This document shows positions 58,821 through 64,000 of a stretch of 64,000 nt of DNA, piece by piece. Made by a program: the position numbers and the translations under genes. The notes under the pieces were generated by a model that worked only from the letters and a program-made list of their open reading frames with translations, made no database searches and was not told where the DNA came from. Source of the stretch: Hydrogenophilaceae bacterium. Lineage in GTDB: Bacteria; Pseudomonadota; Alphaproteobacteria; Caulobacterales; Aquidulcibacteraceae. The stretch spans positions 1-64,000 of the forward strand of contig JACAEE010000089.1 in the NCBI GenBank assembly GCA_013389015.1. Reading direction: 5' to 3'. The first letter of the stretch is position 1, and every line of letters begins with the position of its first letter.

Positions 58821-59564
58821 ATGGGCGGGAGGCTGAGGCTCGGGGTCAATATCGACCATGTCGCCACGATCCGGAACGCGCGCGGGGGCGCCCATCCCGA
58901 TCCCGTGCGCGCCGCGCTGATCGCGCGCGCCGCCGGCGCCGACGGCATCACGCTGCACGTCCGTGAGGATCGCCGGCACGTTCGCGAGGACGATCTCCTG
59001 CGCCTCAAGGCGGCGATGGATCTGCCGATCAATCTCGAAATGGCCTGCGCCGAGGAGATGCTGGAGATCGCGCTCCAGGTGCGTCCGCATGCCTGCTGTC
59101 TGGTGCCCGAGCGCCGGGAGGAGCGGACGACCGAGGGCGGGCTCGACGTCGCCGCCCAGCACAACCACGTGGCCCCGTACGTGCGCCAGCTGCGGGAGGC
59201 GGGGATCCGGGTGTCGCTGTTCATCGACCCGAGCCCGGTCCAGAACGCGGTCGCGCAAGCGCTGGGCGCGCCCGTGATCGAGATCCACACAGGGGCCTAT
59301 TGCGGGGCGGTGGAGGCCGGCGACGCCGCGCGCGCCGAGGCGGAGCTCAAGACCATCCAGGCGGCCGCCGCCGACGCCGCCGGGCGCGGCCTTGAAGTCC
59401 ATGCCGGGCACGGGATCAGCTTCGCCAGCGTCGGGCCTATCGCCGCCATTCCGCAGCTCAAGGAGCTGAATATAGGCCACTTTCTTGTCGGCGAGGCGAT
59501 TTTCACCGGCCTCGCCGGCGCCATCGCGGAGATGCGCCGCCGGATGGACGCGGCGCGCGCGTGA
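58821..59564 (+). CDS. pdxJ: Pyridoxine 5'-phosphate synthase
   Basis: 247 residues. PdxJ makes pyridoxine phosphate from 1-deoxyxylulose 5-phosphate and aminoacetone phosphate. The N-terminus [18 protein letters not shown], then [35 protein letters not shown] and [12 protein letters not shown] are standard. It heads the pdxJ-acpS-lepB-rnc-era-recO run. Confidence 0.96.
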   Translation: MGGRLRLGVNIDHVATIRNARGGAHPDPVRAALIARAAGADGITLHVREDRRHVREDDLLRLKAAMDLPINLEMACAEEMLEIALQVRPHACCLVPERREERTTEGGLDVAAQHNHVAPYVRQLREAGIRVSLFIDPSPVQNAVAQALGAPVIEIHTGAYCGAVEAGDAARAEAELKTIQAAAADAAGRGLEVHAGHGISFASVGPIAAIPQLKELNIGHFLVGEAIFTGLAGAIAEMRRRMDAARA

Positions 59565-59667
59565 AATAGCCTTAACGAGCCGATAGGATTCGCCTTGTGT
59601 CCGCCGCGGCACGCTTCCTGAAGGCTTTTGTGGCATATCCCCCGACCTACGACACCGCGGCGGCGAC

Positions 59668-60102
59668 ATGATCCTGGGCATTGGCTCCGACCTCATCGAC
59701 ATCCGGCGTATCGAGCAATCGCTCGAACGTTTCGGCGACCGCTTCGTGCAGCGGCTGTTCACCGAGATCGAGCAGGCGCGCGCGGAGCGCCGGGCCCATG
59801 CCAGGGCCGCAAGCTACGCCAAGCGGTTCGCGGCCAAGGAGGCCTGCGCCAAGGCCTTGGGCACCGGCCTCAAGCAAGGGGTGTATTGGCGCGACATGGG
59901 CGTGGTGAACCTGCGCACCGGCCAGCCCACCATGGCGCTCACCGGGGGCGCCGCGGCGCGCCTGGCGGCGATCACGCCGCCGGGTCTGGCGCCCGTCATC
60001 CATGTCTCCTTGACCGACGACTACCCCCTCGCGCAGAGCTTCGTCGTCATTTCCGCAGAACGCCCCACGCACAGCGCCGACAGCGCCGCGAGAACCGCAT
60101 GA
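59668..60102 (+). CDS. acpS: Holo-[acyl-carrier-protein] synthase
   Basis: 144 residues. AcpS moves phosphopantetheine from CoA to acyl carrier protein. [19 protein letters not shown] has the Mg Asp, and [16 protein letters not shown] the Glu. It starts 103 bases after pdxJ, where I see no other feature. Its stop overlaps the lepB start (ATGA at 60099). Confidence 0.95.
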   Translation: MILGIGSDLIDIRRIEQSLERFGDRFVQRLFTEIEQARAERRAHARAASYAKRFAAKEACAKALGTGLKQGVYWRDMGVVNLRTGQPTMALTGGAAARLAAITPPGLAPVIHVSLTDDYPLAQSFVVISAERPTHSADSAARTA

Positions 60103-60872
60103 CCACCACCACCGAGGTACGCACCGTGTCGGCGCTCGATTCGTTCTGGGAGAACGTGCGCACGATCATTTACGCGCTGGCGCTTGCGATGCTCATCCGC
60201 TTCACCGTGGCGCAGCCGTTCCGCATTCCGTCCGGCTCGATGCAGCCGACTCTGGAGCAGGGCGACTATATCGTCGTGACCAAATGGTCCTACGGCTACA
60301 GCCGCTACTCGTTCACCCCGCTCGACCGGTTCCTGCCGGGCGGGCGCATCTTCGGATCCGAGCCGAAACGGGGCGACATTGTGGTGTTTCGCCCGGCCGG
60401 CCAGAATCGGGATTTCGTGAAGCGCCTCATCGGGCTGCCCGGCGATCGCATCCGCATGGTGAACAGCGTGCTCCACATCAATGGCGAGCCGGTGGCGCGC
60501 GAACTCATCGGCGAGCGCGAAGCCGAGCGCCTGGTGATGGAGAACGACTACCGCACCACCCGCGTCGAACTCTATCGCGAGACGTTGCCCAACGGGGCGA
60601 GCTATCTTTCCTTCGACGAACGGCCCAACGACCGCTTCGACAACAGCGACGAGGACTTCGTCGTGCCCGAGGGGCATTATTTCATGATGGGCGACGACCG
60701 CGACAATTCGCAGGACAGCCGCACGCAAGTCGTCGGCATGGTCCCGCGCGACAACCTGATCGGGCCGGCGCAATTCGTCTTCGCCTCCTTCGACCGTTCG
60801 ACCTCGATCTTCCGGCCCTGGACGCTGTTCACGGGCTTCCGGGGGGAGCGGTTCCTGAAGCCGCTCCATTGA
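60099..60872 (+). CDS. lepB: Signal peptidase I
   Basis: 257 residues. LepB cuts signal peptides of Sec and Tat substrates. One membrane helix (about 20-37), then Ser in [15 protein letters not shown] and Lys in [14 protein letters not shown], and the box [17 protein letters not shown]. The start overlaps the acpS stop. The stop overlaps the TTG start of rnc (TTGA). Confidence 0.96.
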   Translation: MTTTTEVRTVSALDSFWENVRTIIYALALAMLIRFTVAQPFRIPSGSMQPTLEQGDYIVVTKWSYGYSRYSFTPLDRFLPGGRIFGSEPKRGDIVVFRPAGQNRDFVKRLIGLPGDRIRMVNSVLHINGEPVARELIGEREAERLVMENDYRTTRVELYRETLPNGASYLSFDERPNDRFDNSDEDFVVPEGHYFMMGDDRDNSQDSRTQVVGMVPRDNLIGPAQFVFASFDRSTSIFRPWTLFTGFRGERFLKPLH

Positions 60873-61555
60873 CCCGCGCACGCAAAGGCGCGCTCGCCGC
60901 GCTCGAGGCGCGGATCGGCTATCGCTTCAAGGACGATGCGCGTGCGCGCGAGGCGTTGCGGCATGGCAGCGCGCTCGACCAGCGTTCGGATCTGCGCAGC
61001 AACGAACGCCTCGAGTTTCTCGGCGACCGCGTGCTCAACCTGGTGATTGCGGAAGAGCTGTTCAAAGCGTTCCCGACCTCGGCGGAGGGGCGGCTTGCGC
61101 CGCGGTTCAACGCGCTCGTCGACCGCACGGCATGCGCGCGCGTCGCGCGCCGGATCGGGCTGGGCGATGCGCTGGAGATGTCCCGCTCGGAGGAGGAGTC
61201 CGGCGGGCGCGACAAGGACGCGATCCTCGCCGACGCGTGCGAGGCTCTGATCGCGGCGATCTATCTCGACGACGGGTTCGAGACCGCGCGCGACTTCGTT
61301 CTGCGCGCCTGGGCCGAAGATCTTAAGACCGTCGAACAAAGCGCGCGCGACGCCAAATCGCGCCTCCAGGAATGGGCCGCGGCGCGGCGAAAGGCGCTGC
61401 GCTACCGCCATCTCGAGCGCGAAGGCCCCGATCATGCGCCGCGCTTTGTGGTGGAGGCGGTGATCGACGACGTGGGCGCCGCGCGCGGCGAAGGCGGCTC
61501 CAAGCGCGAGGCGGAGCAGGCCGCGGCCAAGGCGCTTTTGGAGCAGCTCGAATGA
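60869..61555 (+). CDS. rnc: Ribonuclease III
   Basis: 228 residues from TTG at 60869. RNase III processes rRNA and other double-stranded RNA. The signature NERLEFLGDRVLNLVIAEEL and the metal Asp/Glu in ADACEALIAAIYLDDGF are intact; the C-terminal dsRNA-binding domain is about residues 158-228. It overlaps era by four bases. A TTG start in tight overlap can keep expression low. Confidence 0.95.
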   Translation: MTRARKGALAALEARIGYRFKDDARAREALRHGSALDQRSDLRSNERLEFLGDRVLNLVIAEELFKAFPTSAEGRLAPRFNALVDRTACARVARRIGLGDALEMSRSEEESGGRDKDAILADACEALIAAIYLDDGFETARDFVLRAWAEDLKTVEQSARDAKSRLQEWAAARRKALRYRHLEREGPDHAPRFVVEAVIDDVGAARGEGGSKREAEQAAAKALLEQLE

Positions 61556-62487
61556 CGAGACGCTGCGCCGTCGTCGCCATCCTCGGCGCGCCGAACGCGG
61601 GCAAGTCGACGCTCGTCAACGCCCTCGTCGGCGAGAAGGTCGCGATCGTCACCCACAAGGTGCAGACGACGCGCGCGCCGCTGCGCGGCGTCGCCATGCG
61701 CGGCGACGTGCAACTCGTGCTGATCGACACGCCGGGCGTGTTCGCGCCGAAGCGGCGGCTCGACCGCGCGATGGTGCGCGCGGCCTGGGGCGCGCTCGAC
61801 GGCGCGGATGCGATCGCGCATGTCGTCGACGCCGCCGCCGCCGCGCGCGTGGCCAGCGGGGAGGGAACCGGCGCCGACGCCAAGGCGCAAGCGGACGCCG
61901 AAACGATCCGGACCACGCTCAAGAAGGCCGGCAAGACAGCGATTCTCGTGCTCAACAAGGTGGATGCGATGCCGCGCGCAGCGCTCCTTGGGCTCGCGCA
62001 GAAGCTGAGCGCAGAGGGCGTCTACGACGACGTGTTCATGATATCGGCGCTGACGGGAGACGGCGTGGAGGACCTGGCCACGCGGCTTGCGGCGCTTGCG
62101 CCGGAGGGGCCGTGGCTATTTCCGGAGGATCAGATCGCGGATGCGCCCGCGCGCGTGCTGGCCGCGGAGACGACGCGGGAGAAGCTCATGCTGCGCCTGC
62201 ATGACGAACTGCCCTACGAGACGACGGTCGAAACTGAAACGTGGGAGGAGCGCAAGGACGGCTCGGTGCGCATCGAACAGACGATCTATGTGGCGCGCGA
62301 GAGCCAGCGCAAGATCGCGATCGGCGAGAAGGGCCAGACGGTGAAGGCGATCGGCGAAGCCGCGCGCAAGGAGCTTGAGGCGACGCTCGGGCGGCGCGTG
62401 CATCTCTTCCTGCATGTCAAGCTGCGCGAGAACTGGAGCGAGGAGCGCGCGCGCTACCGGGCGCTTGGGTTGGATTATGATGCGTAG
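61552..62487 (+). CDS. era: GTPase Era
   Basis: 311 residues. Era is a ribosome-assembly GTPase that binds 16S rRNA. G1 GAPNAGKSTLVNAL, G2 VQTTRAPL, G3 DTPGVF, G4 NKVD, G5 SALTGDG, then a KH domain with KIAIGEKGQTVKAIGEAARKEL. The start ATG overlaps the rnc stop. The usual RxRVxG after G2 is TRAPLRGVAM. recO follows after 21 bases. Confidence 0.96.
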   Translation: MTRRCAVVAILGAPNAGKSTLVNALVGEKVAIVTHKVQTTRAPLRGVAMRGDVQLVLIDTPGVFAPKRRLDRAMVRAAWGALDGADAIAHVVDAAAAARVASGEGTGADAKAQADAETIRTTLKKAGKTAILVLNKVDAMPRAALLGLAQKLSAEGVYDDVFMISALTGDGVEDLATRLAALAPEGPWLFPEDQIADAPARVLAAETTREKLMLRLHDELPYETTVETETWEERKDGSVRIEQTIYVARESQRKIAIGEKGQTVKAIGEAARKELEATLGRRVHLFLHVKLRENWSEERARYRALGLDYDA

Positions 62488-62508
62488 AATCCCAAAGCGG
62501 TTTGGGTG

Positions 62509-63243
62509 ATGGACTGGCTCGACGACGCGATCATCCTGGGGGCCAAGCCGTTCGGCGAATCGAAGGCGATTGCGGAAGTGTTCGCGCGCGCGCACGGGCG
62601 CTATGGCGGCGTCGTCCATGGCGGCATGGGCAAGACGATGCGTCCGGTGCTGCAGGCGGGCAATGTCGTGCGCGCAGGCTGGAAGGCGCGGCTCTCCGAA
62701 CAACTCGGCTTCTATTCGCCGCTTGAACTGATCGAGCCGACGGCCTCGAGGCTGCTCGACAATCCGCTGGGGCTCGCGGGCCTCACGAGCGCCATCGCCC
62801 TCGTCCGCACCACCACGGCGGAGCGGCACGCCTATCCCGGCCTCTATGACGCGCTGGCGCTCTTGATCGACACGCTGGCGCAGGAGGAAGTCTGGCCTGC
62901 CCTCTATGCGCGCTTCGAGATCGGGCTCCTCGCCGAGGTCGGCTACGGCCTCGATCTCGGCCGCTGCGCGGTGACCGGCGCGAGGGAGGACCTCGCCTTC
63001 GTCAGCCCGCGGACCGGGCGCGCGGCGAGCGCGGCGGCCGGCGCGCCCTTCGCGGAGAAGCTGCTGCGCCTGCCGCCGTTCCTCACCGTCCCGGATGCGA
63101 AGGTCGCGGCCGGCGATGTGGCGGATTCGCTGGCGCTTTCGGGCTATTTCCTCGAGCGGCGGGTCTATGACCAGCGCGGCGAGGGACTTCCTGACGCACG
63201 CCGCCGGCTGATCGAGCGTTTAGGATTTGCAGGGCGACTCTGA
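62509..63243 (+). CDS. recO: DNA repair protein RecO
   Basis: 244 residues. RecO with RecR loads RecA on gapped DNA. N-terminal OB fold starts DDAIILGAKPFGESKAIAEVF; the helical part has YARFEIGLLAEVGYGLDLGRCAVTG. The cysteine pair typical of the zinc site in other groups is reduced to one Cys here. GTG at 62506 is one codon earlier. A block of palindromes separates it from parC. Confidence 0.93.
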   Translation: MDWLDDAIILGAKPFGESKAIAEVFARAHGRYGGVVHGGMGKTMRPVLQAGNVVRAGWKARLSEQLGFYSPLELIEPTASRLLDNPLGLAGLTSAIALVRTTTAERHAYPGLYDALALLIDTLAQEEVWPALYARFEIGLLAEVGYGLDLGRCAVTGAREDLAFVSPRTGRAASAAAGAPFAEKLLRLPPFLTVPDAKVAAGDVADSLALSGYFLERRVYDQRGEGLPDARRRLIERLGFAGRL

Positions 63244-63264
63244 GTAGGCAGTCGCGTTCCGATT

Positions 63265-63352
63265 CCTCCCCCTGAAGGGGGGAGGTGAGGAGGGGGTCGT
63301 GTTCGGACCCCCTCCGATCGCTTCGCGACCACCTCCCCCTTGCAGGGGGAGG
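63265..63352. repeat. Triple-hairpin intergenic repeat between recO and parC
   Basis: Three C/G-run palindromes in tandem: cctcccc (63265-63271)/ggggagg (63279-63285); a perfect 10-bp stem at 63289-63298 and 63306-63315 with a 7-base loop; and cctccccct (63332-63340)/agggggagg (63344-63352) with loop tgc. The last half ends in ggagggaggg, which doubles as a purine-rich ribosome site for parC. It is related in style to the palindromes at 3921 and 5457. Confidence 0.65.
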
Positions 63353-63364
63353 AGGGAGGGCAGA

Positions 63365-64000
63365 ATGGCCGACGACGTCACATCGCCGCCGCCGAACGGA
63401 GACGAAGGCGGACGCATCATCGAGGAGCCGATCGGGGAGGCGCTGTCCAGGCGCTATCTCGCCTACGCGCTCTCCACGATCACCAGCCGCGCGCTGCCGG
63501 ACGTGCGCGATGGGCTCAAGCCCGTGCACCGGCGCGTGCTCTACGCCATGCGCCGGCTCAATCTTTCGCCGGACGCCGCATTCAAGAAGAGCGCCAAGGT
63601 CGTCGGCGACGTGATGGGCACGTTCCACCCGCACGGCGACCAGGCGATCTATGACGCGCTCGTGCGCTTGGCGCAGGATTTCAACTCGCGCTATCCGCTC
63701 GTCGACGGGCAGGGCAATTTCGGCAATATCGACGGCGATAATCCCGCCGCCATGCGCTACACCGAAAGCCGCCTCACCAAGGCGGCCGAAGCGCTGCTCG
63801 AAGGCATCGACGAGGACGCCGTCGATTTCCGCCCGAACTATGACGGCAGCGACGACGAGCCGGCCGTGCTGCCGGCGGCGTTTCCGAACCTGCTCGCCAA
63901 CGGCGCGTCCGGCATCGCGGTGGGGATGGCGACGAACATCCCGCCGCACAACGCCGCCGAACTGATCGACGCCTGCCTCTTCATGATCGAGAACAAGCAG
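63365..64000 (+). CDS. parC: DNA topoisomerase IV subunit A (3' end outside window)
   Basis: 212 codons visible; the frame is still open at the window edge. ParC decatenates daughter chromosomes. [16 protein letters not shown] leads to [20 protein letters not shown], the quinolone region [10 protein letters not shown] and the catalytic Tyr in [10 protein letters not shown]. Gln at the E. coli ParC Ser80 position is, I believe, common in alphaproteobacteria. It is separated from gyrA by about 30 kb. Confidence 0.94.
   Translation, partial: MADDVTSPPPNGDEGGRIIEEPIGEALSRRYLAYALSTITSRALPDVRDGLKPVHRRVLYAMRRLNLSPDAAFKKSAKVVGDVMGTFHPHGDQAIYDALVRLAQDFNSRYPLVDGQGNFGNIDGDNPAAMRYTESRLTKAAEALLEGIDEDAVDFRPNYDGSDDEPAVLPAAFPNLLANGASGIAVGMATNIPPHNAAELIDACLFMIENKQ

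Noticed and set aside
63623-63640. Gln at the ParC Ser80 position as a resistance mark
   Set aside because: From memory, [10 protein letters not shown] is common in alphaproteobacterial ParC, so it is not noteworthy.

Overview
The window is a stretch of alphaproteobacterial chromosome. The base composition is high in GC, genes are tightly packed with many 1-4 base start/stop overlaps, and the gene neighbourhoods (nagZ-scpAB-tatABC-serS-surE-pcm-yajC-secDF; uvrA/ssb-gyrA-coaD-queA-tgt; rpoZ-rsh-pyrE-pdxJ-acpS-lepB-rnc-era-recO-parC) are those I associate with Caulobacterales and relatives such as Hyphomonadaceae. A LexA box of the alphaproteobacterial GTTC-N7-GTTC type supports this. The family assignment is an inference. 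I see no rRNA, tRNA, CRISPR array, prophage or intact insertion sequence.

Layout. 1-13234: cell-wall recycling (nagZ), chromosome segregation (scpA, scpB), Tat export (tatABC), serS, a DUF1761-like membrane protein, surE-pcm-LysM/M23 lipoprotein, the Sec accessory genes yajC-secD-secF, a urate-oxidase-N-like membrane protein and a squalene/phytoene synthase-like protein. 13231-22754: mixed strands with trmFO, an amidase, a HEAT-like protein, an MFS transporter, a DUF1993 protein, an endonuclease V-like protein, a GST and two paralogous cysteine-containing lipoproteins. 22839-30824: a toxin-antitoxin remnant, uvrA, a small membrane protein and ssb around one SOS box, a tandem pair of unannotated 30-residue peptides, a cupin, a DMT exporter, a kelch protein and a Cu/Zn superoxide dismutase-like lipoprotein. 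30960-38356: gyrA, coaD, two cyclophilins, queA and tgt (queuosine). 38473-51430: hrpB, threonine dehydratase, lytic transglycosylase, dapA-smpB, a glycosyltransferase, a family 5 uracil-DNA glycosylase, a NYN protein, folK, rpoZ and rsh (ppGpp). 51489-58775: an accessory block (TIR-membrane protein, DUF418 protein, ABC exporter operon with an embedded DsbA-fold isomerase, a decayed DUF433/DUF5615 toxin-antitoxin pair, pyrE, a Uma2 protein). 58821-64000: pdxJ-acpS-lepB-rnc-era-recO and the start of parC.

Functional threads. Export is well represented (TatABC, YajC-SecD-SecF, signal peptidase I), as is DNA maintenance (ScpAB, UvrA, SSB, RecO, UDG, EndoV-like, GyrA, ParC) and translation quality (SerRS, TrmFO, QueA-Tgt, SmpB, Era, RNase III).

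Most unusual signals. (1) serS carries an extra segment of about 60 codons inside a sharply AT-richer patch that spills into the flanking conserved codons. (2) A tandem pair of 30-residue peptides ends in the same QAGKIVA. (3) Tgt keeps its catalytic residues but has lost two of three zinc cysteines. (4) GyrA has Leu at the quinolone-determining Ser83 position. (5) Two toxin-antitoxin loci are decayed. (6) A TIR-transmembrane-DxNGDG protein sits at the edge of the accessory block. I did not find a clearly complete novel multi-gene system; the tandem peptides and the serS patch are the best leads.
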